Shown here piece by piece: positions 8,695-18,002 of a DNA stretch of 64,000 nucleotides; the first letter of the stretch is position 1; the number at the start of each line of letters is the position of its first letter. The notes beneath the pieces are model-generated. The model was not told where the DNA came from. It searched no databases and worked only from the letters and a program-made list of their open reading frames with translations. The translations under genes and the position numbers were made by a program. Origin of the DNA: Leptolyngbya sp. O-77 (GTDB lineage: Bacteria > Cyanobacteriota > Cyanobacteriia > Elainellales > Elainellaceae); NCBI RefSeq assembly GCF_001548395.1, contig NZ_AP017367.1:4315001-4379000 (forward strand), given 5' to 3'.

Positions 8695-9474
8695 ATGCGC
8701 TTTTTTAACCGGGTCAATCTGCATACGCCCGAAAGCGTGGAGCTAGAGTTTTCGCTGGCGGGCATCGGCAACCGGGCGCTGGCGCTGCTGATTGACTATC
8801 ACATCGTGGCGCTGTCGCTGCTAGGATTTTCCATAATCTGGATTTTCCTATCGACCCAATTAATGAGCTATTTGCTCCAATGGGAGGGCGACTTTAGCGC
8901 GGTGCCGCCGTGGCTATTGGCCATCTTTGTGCTGGGGACTTTTGTCATTTATGCGGGCTATTTCATTGGCTTCGAGGTCTATCGCCAGGGGCAGACACCG
9001 GGCAAGCGCTTCGCCAAAATTCGCGTTATCCGCGACGACGGCCGCCCGATTGGCATCACTCAAGCCGCGCTGCGATCGCTCTTGCGCCCCATCGACGACT
9101 TTTTCTTCATCGGGGCGCTGTTCATCCTGTTTAGCAAACGAGAAAAGCGCATCGGCGATTGGGTCGCCGGAACCATCGTGGTGCAGGAAACGGGCCGCCG
9201 CGCCAAGCCCAACATGGCCCCTTCTGACCGCACCCAGCAGTTGGTTGCTACCTTACCCACGCTGGCTAACCTGCGGAACCTGCGCCCCGACGACATCGCC
9301 GTGATTCGTGAATATCTCGACTGCCGCAAGGACCTGACCCGCAAAGCCCGCCATAATCTCAGCCTGACGCTTGCCCGCCAGGTGCGATCGCGCATCCAGC
9401 TAGAAACCCTTCCCGACGGGCTAACCTCGGATGAGTTTTTGGAAGCCGTGTATCTGGCAGTGGTTCAGGCGTGA
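8695..9474 (+). CDS. RDD-family membrane protein
   Basis: The 259-residue protein shows the RDD signature: GIGNRALALLIDY in the first membrane helix, QTPGKRFAKIRVIRDDGRP in the loop and KREKRIGDWVAGTIVV after the last helix. A soluble C-terminal region of about 90 residues (LRPDDIAVIREYLDCRKDL) follows, as in other cyanobacterial members. It is the second gene of a tight pair with the upstream membrane protein. RDD proteins are often linked to SpoIIM-like genes, as here. A transport role is suspected only in some homologues. Confidence 0.88.
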   Translation: MRFFNRVNLHTPESVELEFSLAGIGNRALALLIDYHIVALSLLGFSIIWIFLSTQLMSYLLQWEGDFSAVPPWLLAIFVLGTFVIYAGYFIGFEVYRQGQTPGKRFAKIRVIRDDGRPIGITQAALRSLLRPIDDFFFIGALFILFSKREKRIGDWVAGTIVVQETGRRAKPNMAPSDRTQQLVATLPTLANLRNLRPDDIAVIREYLDCRKDLTRKARHNLSLTLARQVRSRIQLETLPDGLTSDEFLEAVYLAVVQA

Positions 9475-9477
9475 ACC

Positions 9478-11742
9478 CTACGCCTCAATCACTACGCGCA
9501 AATTCCCGCGTTTTTTCACCACACGGCAGCCGGTTGTGTTGCCGACGCGCTCAAACTCTAGGTCGAGTAGGGTGCTCCCCACACGCAGGTTTTGCAGGGA
9601 CAGGCGACGAATCGAGTCGGGCAGGGCAGGATCAAGAATTCGCAGGCGGTTGGCGGGGGCATTAGGCACGGGGTTGATCATCAGTTGCACGAGATGAAAC
9701 ACGGTGCCCGTGGCCCAGGCCTGGGGCGAACAGGCCACAGGATATTGTACGGGCGCAGCGCCGGGGGTGCGCTCGTAGCCGCAGAACAGTTCCGGCGGGC
9801 GACAGTAGGGCTGTTGTAGCGTCATGTCGAGCAGTCCTTGGGCAATTTCCAGGGCAGCGTCAGTCAATCCCAGCGATCGCAGTCCCAGGGCGATCAGTCC
9901 GTTGTCGTGGGGCCAGACCGAGCCAACATGGTAACCCATCGGGTTATAGGCGGGCGATAGGCTGCTGAGGGTGCGGATGCCCCAGCCGTTGAACAGGTCG
10001 GGCGCTTGCAGCCTTTCGGCGACGCTGCGGGCTTTGTCTGAGTCAAAGATGCCCAGCGCCAGGCAGTGGCCGGGGTTAGACGTAATGCTATCTACAGGCT
10101 TGCCGTCGCCGTCTAGCGCCAGCGCACAAAAGTCTAGGTCTTCTACCCAAAAATCGCGATTAAACCGGGTCTTGAGATTCTGGGCTTCGACCTGCCAGCG
10201 ATCCGCCAGGTCAAGCCGTTTGTAAAGCCGAGCAATGTCGCTGAGGCGGAGCTTTGCGGCATAAACGTAGGCCTGCACCTCGCACAGGGCGATCGCCCCC
10301 TGAGCCATCTTGCCATATCGGTCTACAATGCAGGTGTCAGAGTCTTTCCAGCCCTGATTGGGCAAGCCTTTGCGCGATCGCCGATTGTAGCTGAGATAGC
10401 CCGTTTCGCGGCAGGACTGGTCGATCCACTCCATCGCTGCGAGGGCATTAGGCCAGAGGCGATCGAGCGTGTCGCGGTCGTGCGTCCAGGCGTAGTAGTC
10501 GGCGTAGAGCAACAGCCATAGCGGGGTCGCGTCTACTGTGCCGTAGTAGGGCGTGTGGGGAATCTCCTGGCAGCGAGCCAGCTCGCCAAAGCGTAGCTCG
10601 TGGAGAATTTTGCCAGGGGCTTCGTCGCGCCAGCCGTCGTCGGCTTTGCCCTGATAATGTGCCAACACGGTCAGGGTCTCGCGGGCGATCGCCGGGTCGA
10701 GGATGAGCGTTTGCATGGCTGCAATGATAGAATCACGCCCAAATAGCGTGGAAAACCAGGGCACGCCTGCCGACAGCGCCTTGCCTTGCTCAAAGGTCTG
10801 CCGTAGCAAGTAAATGTCTTGCTCCGCTCGCTCCAAAATCTGGTTGATGTCTTTGTTGTCGGTGCGGATGCGAGTGGTGGCGGTATGCCATTCGGTTTCT
10901 TCCATCTGCTCAGCCGCCTTTGCCTGCACCAGCGTTGTGGGCGGGCTGACCGTAGACACCAAGCGCCCATTCATCCGCATCTCCAGGCGATAGCCCACCT
11001 TCATCGCTTGGTGAGAGGCCAGTTCCACGTACCAGACAGCAGTGTAGCCCTTGAGGAAACTGGGGCGCTGATGCAAAAACTGGATGTGCGATTCGGTCAA
11101 CACGCCGTCTCGCCCCTGATAGGCCAGCGTCAGTTCCGTTGGGTCAGGAATGGAGCTTAGGGCAAAGCGGGGTTGGCCGCTGCTGTCAGCATCCCCAAAC
11201 CCGGTCGGCGACATCACCTGGCGCAGCAGTTGCCCCCGCTCGCCCCGCCGAAAGCCCCGAATTTCAAACAAATCCAGAAAATCGGCATCAAAGCTGAGGC
11301 TCATTTCAAAGCGCACGGGCATCGTGCTGTAGTTGGTCAGCGTCAGTTCTTCAAACAGGCCGCCATTCAGCACAATTTCACGCTCGATGCCGAGGGTGTC
11401 GGCGGGCAGGTTGTCGTCGATGAGCGGGTTGGTACACAGCGCAGAAAAGGCAAATCCCTTGGTGGCATTGCTGCTTAGCAACACGGGCGATCGCCCCTCG
11501 ATTTGCAGTTCCAGACGGCTGAGAAACCGTGTATCTCGGCAAAATAGCCCCAAGCTGGCGACGGTGCTATCGTCTAACCGTCCAGAGATATTGCCCAGTG
11601 TGTCGATAATCAGAAACAGGTCATCGTCTTTAAGCGTTAGCGTCGGCTGGGGGCGATCGCTCGCCACGCAGGCCCACTCGGCCACGGGGGCTTGAGTCAC
11701 CGGCACAAAGGTACGTCCATTGAGTTCAATTACGTCGGGCAT
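9478..11742 (-). CDS. Amylo-alpha-1,6-glucosidase (glycogen-debranching type)
   Basis: The 754-residue cytoplasmic enzyme has an N-terminal beta-sandwich domain (about 30-250) and a C-terminal (alpha/alpha)6 barrel (about 310-720). Barrel landmarks are GVPWFSTLFGRDSIIAAM, DEAPGKILHELRFGE, GTVDATPLWLLL, NQGWKDSDTCI and YHVGSVWPHDNGLIALGL; the acidic residues in these segments are the probable catalytic ones. Length and domain order match bacterial and cyanobacterial amylo-alpha-1,6-glucosidase-like proteins. Two glycosyltransferase genes follow on the same strand side, but the gaps are too large for one operon. Substrate could be glycogen branches or a related oligosaccharide. Confidence 0.85.
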   Translation of the reverse strand: MPDVIELNGRTFVPVTQAPVAEWACVASDRPQPTLTLKDDDLFLIIDTLGNISGRLDDSTVASLGLFCRDTRFLSRLELQIEGRSPVLLSSNATKGFAFSALCTNPLIDDNLPADTLGIEREIVLNGGLFEELTLTNYSTMPVRFEMSLSFDADFLDLFEIRGFRRGERGQLLRQVMSPTGFGDADSSGQPRFALSSIPDPTELTLAYQGRDGVLTESHIQFLHQRPSFLKGYTAVWYVELASHQAMKVGYRLEMRMNGRLVSTVSPPTTLVQAKAAEQMEETEWHTATTRIRTDNKDINQILERAEQDIYLLRQTFEQGKALSAGVPWFSTLFGRDSIIAAMQTLILDPAIARETLTVLAHYQGKADDGWRDEAPGKILHELRFGELARCQEIPHTPYYGTVDATPLWLLLYADYYAWTHDRDTLDRLWPNALAAMEWIDQSCRETGYLSYNRRSRKGLPNQGWKDSDTCIVDRYGKMAQGAIALCEVQAYVYAAKLRLSDIARLYKRLDLADRWQVEAQNLKTRFNRDFWVEDLDFCALALDGDGKPVDSITSNPGHCLALGIFDSDKARSVAERLQAPDLFNGWGIRTLSSLSPAYNPMGYHVGSVWPHDNGLIALGLRSLGLTDAALEIAQGLLDMTLQQPYCRPPELFCGYERTPGAAPVQYPVACSPQAWATGTVFHLVQLMINPVPNAPANRLRILDPALPDSIRRLSLQNLRVGSTLLDLEFERVGNTTGCRVVKKRGNLRVVIEA

Positions 11743-12905
11743 AGTCTCTGGAAAAGTCAGGATTCAAGGAACTGTGGGTCAAGAGGCAGGTCAAAACGCA
11801 CGGCAGATCGAAGCTTGAGCAGTTCTAATTCGCCCAATTTGGGATGCGCTGGTCTCGACTGGTTAATTAGTGAGAATTGAAGTGATCTGTAAAGTGATCA
11901 ATCTCTAAGGCGAGCCGTCTACAGCGTTTTTGAAGCTAGTGAAGCACACGGATGGTCAATAAGCCCTTGCCTCGTGAGGGCAGCATGTGCCTCACCCCGC
12001 AAGAAAATGCTGTATAAGCAGGTGATTTAAGCAGGCGATTTACGAACCATCGAACCAAAATAATCAGCGCCGGATGGGACAGTTCCGGCAGATTCAGAGT
12101 CATAACACGCTTTCCAGTAGTCGCTTTCGTGGCCGCCAGTAGCGGTTCAACACGCTTGCAGATCACTTTGAGAAAGTCGTCGAAAAATCGATCATCTCAA
12201 ATCTGATTTGAACGGTTTTCATGCCAGATTTGAATCAGATCAAGAGCGCCGCGTGGCGATGGCGAACGTCATGACATCGTCATGGCATCGAGAGTGCATT
12301 CTGCTCTCAAATTCATCACGATGCAGGAGGAGAACATGGGTAGGATTTCACCCGAAAAGGTTCAATCTGAAATGAATCCCCGGAAATCAACCCAACGCTG
12401 CGCCACATCCAGCAGCAAGAGACTCTAGCAAGTCCTGATGAAGGGATGCTTGCCAAATCTCCTGCGTTCGGTCGCCAAAAAGTAGCACTAGACACTCATT
12501 TTAGTGTGCCACGACTTTCTTAAAGTTAGTCTAAATCCTCAATAAAAGATTTTGAAGCCATCAGTTGTAGCAATATTTCAACTTAATTTAATAGCGGTTT
12601 CAAGACTTTTCAATTAGCCCTATTTGGCAGGGTTAAACACTGTAAGTGTCGATCAAGTTTTATAAAAAATTTAGCTCGTAAAAAACGCAGAAGTTTTGCT
12701 TGAGCTTAGAGTTTGTTTGAGAAAGTGGGCGATCGCGCTGTATTTGCGGCAGCCAGTAGTCCCCACAACAAAACTCAAAAGGAGCGCAGGCATACCCACA
12801 CTCCTTTTGATTCCTTTGATCCCGTAGATGGGTCAGCCAGCCTAGCGCAGAAGGTAGCCAGTGCTGTTGCGCGTCCTATCTACGTTCTGGCATTCTAACC
12901 AGTCG
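11743..12905. other. Long intergenic region with one possible tiny ORF
   Basis: This 1.16-kb stretch holds no convincing gene. It becomes A/T-rich from about 12480. A short inverted repeat CAAATC-N-GATTTG lies near 12197-12210 and a related copy follows about 20 bp later. A 30-codon frame with a good ribosome-binding site is listed separately. No tRNA or rRNA is visible. Confidence 0.4.
12336..12428 (+). CDS. Possible 30-residue small protein
   Basis: An ATG at 12336 is preceded by AGGAGGAG at the usual spacing, one of the strongest ribosome-binding sites in the window. It opens a 30-residue basic frame (MGRISPEKVQSEMNPRKSTQ...) ending in TAG. No family is recognised and no second line of support exists. 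Confidence 0.22.
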   Translation: MGRISPEKVQSEMNPRKSTQRCATSSSKRL

Positions 12906-14306
12906 CTAAGACACGTTCACTAGCGGCTGCTCCAGTGGCTCAGCAGGCAGTGAACTGAGGGCGGCTGCGGTGCTTTGAGCCATCGGAACCGACAGCAGGT
13001 CGCCTGTGAGCGATTGTGCCAGCAGCCTGCGATAGAGGTCGCTGAGGCGAGCGGCCACTGCGCTCCAGCTAAAGTTTTGCTGGACTCGCAGAGAGGCCTG
13101 ACGACGCAGACGGTGGGCCCAAAGGTCGTCGCTGAGAATGCGGGCGATCGCCCCCGCAAAGCCGTCTACATCCTGCGGAGCCACTAGCAGCCCGGTTTCC
13201 TCTGGCACGACGGCAAACTTCAGCCCGCCAACATCCGACGCAACGACGGGCGTGCCGCAAGCCATCGACTCTAGCGCGACCAGCCCAAAGGGTTCAAACT
13301 GGCTGGGCACGACGCACACATCCGCGGCAGTGTAATACAGCGGCAAGCGATCGTGTCCAACCTGTCCGACAAACTCCGTGACGGCGTTTAGCCCTAGTTC
13401 GGCTACAAGCGACTGGATGCGATCGCGCTCGATCAGGCTCTCGGCATCGTCGGCCGCCCCCACCAGCAGCAGCCGCAGCGGTTCTCCTACTAGGGTATCC
13501 ATTTGCTGGATTTGGGCACAGGCTCGCACCAGTGTCTCAATTCCCTTGCGCGGGTCAAACCGACCCACATGCAGCACCACGTTTTCTGAAGGCGACAGGC
13601 CCAACTGAGCGCGGGCATCGCTGCGCGACATCTGGTGAAACACGTCCAGATCGGTGCCGCCGGGAATCACCTGCACGTTGCCCGGAGTGGCTACCAGTTT
13701 CCACAGGGTTTCTTGTTCTTGGGGACTGGTCGCTACGATGCAGTTTGCGCCGACAAGCGTATGCCGCTCTACTGCCATGCGGTGGTCAGCAACCAGCGGC
13801 TTTTGCGCCATGCCTGCGTATTTAACCGCCGCTAGGGAGTGGTAAGTATGAACCAGTTGAATGTTGCTCTCTTGCTTCAGTTGCAGCCCCACCCAGCCCG
13901 CGAGCCAGTAGTGGGTATGCACCAGCGGATAGTGAAATCCGTCCTTAGTCTGAAACTTGCGAAAAGCTTCGACAAAGGCGGGCATATGCTCCAACAGGCG
14001 ATCACGCGGGATAAACTCCTGCGGGCCAGCCACCAGACGAATCGTGCGATGGTGGGGCGAATGCTGCACGATCGTTGGATCGTCGGGATTCGTCTTGCGG
14101 GTAAACACATCCACCTGCCAGCCGAGCTTGGCCAGCGCCTCGCTGATTTGGTTTACGTATACCCGGCTGCCGCTGGCTTCCTCGCGCTGAAATTCCAGCG
14201 CCGGATCATTGTGAACCAGAATGAGGGCGATCGCCTGCCGCTGGGGCCCAGCAGAAAACGTTGCCCTGGGATGACGCGATTGGGATACGGGAGGGGTCTG
14301 GGACAT
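12906..14306 (-). CDS. GT4-family glycosyltransferase
   Basis: The 466-residue protein has the two Rossmann-like halves of a GT-B fold. The N-terminal domain has VHTHYWLAGWVGLQL. The C-terminal domain has HVGRFDPRKGIETLVRAC and the E-x7-E donor-binding motif EPFGLVALESMACGTPVV. The overall pattern resembles cyanobacterial sucrose-phosphate-synthase-like and trehalose-type GT4 proteins, but no phosphatase domain is attached. The ATG at 14306 is chosen because a CGAGG ribosome-binding site precedes it; the frame extends to 14342. The sugar donor and acceptor cannot be read from sequence. Confidence 0.85.
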   Translation of the reverse strand: MSQTPPVSQSRHPRATFSAGPQRQAIALILVHNDPALEFQREEASGSRVYVNQISEALAKLGWQVDVFTRKTNPDDPTIVQHSPHHRTIRLVAGPQEFIPRDRLLEHMPAFVEAFRKFQTKDGFHYPLVHTHYWLAGWVGLQLKQESNIQLVHTYHSLAAVKYAGMAQKPLVADHRMAVERHTLVGANCIVATSPQEQETLWKLVATPGNVQVIPGGTDLDVFHQMSRSDARAQLGLSPSENVVLHVGRFDPRKGIETLVRACAQIQQMDTLVGEPLRLLLVGAADDAESLIERDRIQSLVAELGLNAVTEFVGQVGHDRLPLYYTAADVCVVPSQFEPFGLVALESMACGTPVVASDVGGLKFAVVPEETGLLVAPQDVDGFAGAIARILSDDLWAHRLRRQASLRVQQNFSWSAVAARLSDLYRRLLAQSLTGDLLSVPMAQSTAAALSSLPAEPLEQPLVNVS

Positions 14307-15007
14307 TGCTAACCTCGTAGACTTGGACATCGTACCGGACACCGCAGCCGAGCCAACCCTCTAGCTAGGGACAGTACGCTCTGTCCGGTTGGACTGACCT
14401 TACGAGTGAATCATCAGCGAACGGGTGACAAACCACGAAATAAACCGCGATACTCGTTATCGCTCGCTTATTCTGCCCTATTGTGCTGGATGGAGGAATT
14501 AGACGCTGTATCGAGCGTACCGCTTTTAAGTTTTTCTCCGCAGACATTGTATAGGGCAGAACGACACTAGCTACTGGCTAGATCTCGACAGGAGCGATGT
14601 CTCGGAAAGGGTGAACGAAAAACAGGAACACGCAAGAGCAAAATCGCCTGCAACTGGCACATCACCTGAGCGTCGCAAGCTGCATCGCAAATTGCATCGC
14701 TAGGGGAAGCTCGTTAAAGCGCCCTCAATTAGGGGAACTTAGACTGATCCAAGCGCAGGGATTGCGTTCCCGGACTAAAGTGCAAAGAAAGCACAACGCT
14801 TTACAAAACTGGCCCTGCAATTCACAAAACCAAAACCCGACGCAGGCTCCCCGTGCCTTGCACGACTTTAGAGGCATAACTGTTAGAGCTAGAACCCTAG
14901 AGCTACAACGCTAAAGCATCGCACGCTTTAGGGGTTGAGGCTTCGATCTCAGGGAAGAGTTCGTTCCTCAACCCCTGCCATTGCTCAAGGTTTACCTGAG
15001 TCAGGGC
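14307..15007. other. Intergenic region between two GT4 genes
   Basis: These 700 bp contain no supported gene. The half next to 15008 carries a terminator-like inverted repeat, listed separately. Short direct repeats around 14640-14700 (aaatcgcctgc / aaattgcatcgc) are degenerate. Confidence 0.4.
14931..14975 (-). terminator. Possible terminator hairpin after the second GT4 gene
   Basis: Perfect 10-bp arms GGGGTTGAGG (14931-14940) and CCTCAACCCC (14966-14975) enclose a 25-nt loop just downstream of the GT4 gene ending at 15008. No clear U tract follows on the reverse strand, so a factor-independent terminator is only a possibility. Confidence 0.4.
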
Positions 15008-16114
15008 TTAACCGGCCAGCTTCGGCTGTGGCAGGCTGAAAATTGCCGGACTGACTGCCGGACTGATTGCCGGACTGGTCGATGTGCGATCGCCCACAAG
15101 TTGACGATAGACCTGCTCATAGCCATCGGTCATGCGCTGCACACTAAAGTTTGCCTGGACGTGATCTCGACAGGCCTGGCGATCGAGCTGCGGAACTTGG
15201 GCGATCGCCGCCACACACTCCTCCACCGAATGGCAGAGAAAGCCCGTCTTGCCGTGAACAATCACCTCGGACGTAGACCCCAGTTCCATCGCCACTACGG
15301 GCGTTCCCGCCGCCATAGATTCCACCATTACCAGCCCAAAGGGTTCGCGCCAAGTAATGGGGAACAATGTGGCGATCGCCCCGCCCATCAGCGCATTTTT
15401 CTGATGATGATTCGCCTCGCCAAGGTACTGAATCTGTTCTCCATCAATGTGGGGCTTAATCTGCTGCTCATAGTATTCCCGATCCACCACGTCGATCTTG
15501 CCAGCTATCTTCAGCGGATAGCCCGTTTTCTTGGCAATTTCGATGGCGTGATGGGTGCCCTTTTCGGGCGACAGCCGCCCCAAAAACGCGAGATAGGGCG
15601 GATCGCTCGGCACCGGATGAAACTTGTGGCTTTCTACATCGATGCCGTTGTAAACCGTAGCAACATAGTTCAACCCCAGGCGTGGCTCTCGCTGCGTATT
15701 GGAAATACTCACGTAGGGCTGCCGTCGGGCATAGGTGAACATCTTTTCATTGTCAGGCGTAAAAATGCCGTGCAGGGTATGCACGGTCGGCGTTTTTACC
15801 AGATTCACAAAAGGCAATGCAGCACAGCCTACGTGGGAATGAATCACATCAAATTCGTCAGCACGTTCGTAAACCTGAGCCAGTTCCAGCATTTCGTAAA
15901 TGCCGTATTCTTTCACGGTATTATCGAGCCGCAGCGCACGGGGATGAACCGATTCTAGATCCGCCAGCGTGATTGAATCTCCTGAAGCAAACAGGGTGAC
16001 TTCATGGCCCCGCCGGACTAACTCATCTGTTAGTAAACTCACCACCAACTCTGTGCCGCCGTAGGTAGTAGGAGGCACACGTTCCCAAAGCGGAGCAATT
16101 TGTGCGATACGCAT
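15008..16114 (-). CDS. GT4-family glycosyltransferase
   Basis: The 368-residue GT-B protein starts MRIAQIAPLWERVPPTTYGG, typical of a GT4 subgroup. The donor domain has FLGRLSPEKGTHHAIEIAKK and EPFGLVMVESMAAGTPVVAMELGS. The C-terminal tail contains three near-identical SPAIS/SPAVS/SPAIF units encoded by a short DNA repeat (15045-15080, gccggactgactgccggactg-type), probably a recent expansion. The gene has its own long upstream gap with an AGGAGA site just before the ATG. Acceptor unknown. Confidence 0.85.
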   Translation of the reverse strand: MRIAQIAPLWERVPPTTYGGTELVVSLLTDELVRRGHEVTLFASGDSITLADLESVHPRALRLDNTVKEYGIYEMLELAQVYERADEFDVIHSHVGCAALPFVNLVKTPTVHTLHGIFTPDNEKMFTYARRQPYVSISNTQREPRLGLNYVATVYNGIDVESHKFHPVPSDPPYLAFLGRLSPEKGTHHAIEIAKKTGYPLKIAGKIDVVDREYYEQQIKPHIDGEQIQYLGEANHHQKNALMGGAIATLFPITWREPFGLVMVESMAAGTPVVAMELGSTSEVIVHGKTGFLCHSVEECVAAIAQVPQLDRQACRDHVQANFSVQRMTDGYEQVYRQLVGDRTSTSPAISPAVSPAIFSLPQPKLAG

Positions 16115-16785
16115 AATTTGTCTCTCCTTTCACGAATATGGCTAGCCGTTTTGATTGGGCTGTCGGTCTAGGAAATTCGCAGGAATTTAGCAAGAATTCT
16201 CAGGAATTTGCTTCTCTGATATGCGATGAAAACAAGCGAGTTGGTAGCATCGGCCACCAGCGTGATGCCAGTTAAAAAACCGCTTTCCGTAGAAGTTGAT
16301 CGCCGTGAGTAGATGCAAAGAACCCTGAACCGCGAACCTTAAGCGAGATCAATAGCGCTGCTCTTTAACGGACTGCGACAACTACGGATGGTTCTTTTTT
16401 AACGGTCAACATAATGTCTCGTCTTGTGTTGCAACCTTATCAGATATACACGGCAGATCCACGCCCCTTAGGGAGGATTGAGAAGCTCCTGGAGGCGTAG
16501 AACAGAATTTAAGAAATATTTACCTTTGAGGCAAGTTGGATATCTCTACCACTGCAAATACGGATATCCGAATCGAGCGATCGCCCTCCATTTTGTTCTA
16601 ACAGAAACCAAATCTCTGAAAGTTGCTTGCAAAGAGGCTTTTGGGCGATTGCACTGGACTGAAACCGGCTGACTTGGCGCATTCTGACGGTGATCATGAC
16701 AAATACGAATGAGGCGATTGATCGTGTCATTTGCTACCGTTTTACGCTGTTCCATTCTTCGATATTTTTCTTTTTTCGCCCTGCG
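16115..16785. other. Intergenic region, nothing recognised
   Basis: These 671 bp separate a GT4 gene and sfsA, both on the reverse strand. Short overlapping frames on both strands lack ribosome-binding sites and family features. No RNA gene or repeat was recognised. Confidence 0.4.
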
Positions 16786-17574
16786 TTATGGCGCTTTTCG
16801 TCGTTTGCCCTTGGGTGTTTGAACTTCTATGGGTTGCGTCGTCTCAAGGCAAAGCTCAGCCAGACCTAGATAGCGGATACCCGCAGGCGAAATCTCGAAT
16901 CGACAGGGCAGCACCTCTAACCCCTGGGCGATCGCCCCCCGCAGCAGTTGTCCATAGACCGGATCAGCGCGATCGCCCGGCGAAAACCGAGTGCAGTCGC
17001 CTCGATTAATGAAATACAGCATCACCGTTCGCGCCTGGGGCAGCAGCACCGTCAACTCTCGCAGATGCTTTTGCCCCCGTTCTGTCACTGTGTCAGGAAA
17101 CAGCGCCAAGTCGCCCAGCGCCCAAGTTGTGTTTTTGACTTCGATATAAACGGGTCGCCCATCGGCGGCACCCGTCAGTAAAAAATCGACCCGGCTTTTC
17201 TGATCCTGTCCATAGGGCACTTCGCTCTGAATCTGCTGGTAGCTGCCCAGTTGTGGAAACAGCCGTGCTTCCAGCGCCGATCGCACGATGCGGTTGGGCA
17301 GTGCTGTATTTACCCCTACCCACGTCGGCCCATTGTCGTGTACTTCAATCAGTTCCCAGGTGTAGGCGAGCGATCGCTTTGGGTTATCGCTGAGCGACAC
17401 CATCACGCGATTGCCAGGACAATTCACTCCCGTCATCGGCCCGGTATTGGGACAGTGTGCCGTAACGACCTCGCCGCTCTCTAGCTCAATGTCCGCGAAA
17501 AACCGCTTGTAGCGCCTGACCAACACGCCAGATAAAAGAGGCGGATAGGGATAAATCCAGTCCGTTTGCACCAC
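16786..17574 (-). CDS. sfsA: SfsA, sugar-fermentation-stimulation nuclease family
   Basis: The 262-residue protein matches SfsA along its length: an N-terminal OB-like domain (LVRRYKRFFADIELESGEVV, CPNTGPMTG) and a PD-(D/E)XK-type core with RVDFLL and VYIEVKNTTW. The next landmarks are FPDTVTERGQKHLRELT and YFINRGDCTRF. The family is annotated as DNA/RNA nuclease; Escherichia coli SfsA affects maltose metabolism. The C-terminus is extended by a basic tail (PKGKRRKAP). It lies 42 bp before tRNA-Pro on the same strand. Confidence 0.93.
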   Translation of the reverse strand: MVQTDWIYPYPPLLSGVLVRRYKRFFADIELESGEVVTAHCPNTGPMTGVNCPGNRVMVSLSDNPKRSLAYTWELIEVHDNGPTWVGVNTALPNRIVRSALEARLFPQLGSYQQIQSEVPYGQDQKSRVDFLLTGAADGRPVYIEVKNTTWALGDLALFPDTVTERGQKHLRELTVLLPQARTVMLYFINRGDCTRFSPGDRADPVYGQLLRGAIAQGLEVLPCRFEISPAGIRYLGLAELCLETTQPIEVQTPKGKRRKAP

Positions 17575-17616
17575 TACCCGCCTTCAGCGATTTGCAGTTC
17601 CATTCAAAATGAAAAA

Positions 17617-17690
17617 TCGGGATGACAGGATTTGAACCTGCGGCATCCTGCTCCCAAAGCAGGCGCGCTACCAAGCTGCGCTACATCCCG
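17617..17690 (-). tRNA. tRNA-Pro (anticodon TGG)
   Basis: On the reverse strand a 74-nt cloverleaf starts CGGGATG with T8-A9, has D arm GCGCAGCTTGGTAGCGC, anticodon stem CCTGC/GCAGG around loop TTTGGGA (anticodon TGG), and a GGTTCAAATCC T-arm. The acceptor closes with CATCCCG and discriminator A. CCA is not encoded. Confidence 0.95.
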
Positions 17691-17848
17691 AAGCGAGTTG
17701 TCGCTTTCCCCAGTATAGCGGACTGGATCGCTGACTCAGAAGTCGGGGTCACAGATATTTCCACACACTAGATCAAAAGGCGCAAAATTTGTGACAAGGC
17801 CCATTAGCCCAATGCTATACTAGTATTCGCCTATAGAGGGCGCTATAC

Positions 17849-17922
17849 GGCGAGCGTAGCCAAGTGGTTAAGGCAGCGGATTGTGGTTCCGCCATTCGTG
17901 GGTTCGAGTCCCATCGTTCGCC
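17849..17922 (+). tRNA. tRNA-His (anticodon GTG)
   Basis: The cloverleaf has acceptor GCGAGCG (17850-17856) pairing with 17915-17921, T8-A9, loop TTGTGGT (anticodon GTG), and T-arm GGTTCGAGTCC. The extra 5' G (-1) at 17849 pairs with C73 at 17922, the identity feature of tRNA-His. CCA is not encoded. Confidence 0.95.
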
Positions 17923-18002
17923 CTTGAAGCATTCCTATTCACTGGATCTAGTCTAATCCCTGGAATAGGGTAACCGGGGGCGATCGCCCTGGTTTCCCGT
18001 TT

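Noticed and set aside
11936..12166. 76-codon reverse frame in the long gap
   Set aside because: No ribosome-binding site, no family features; length is within chance expectation.
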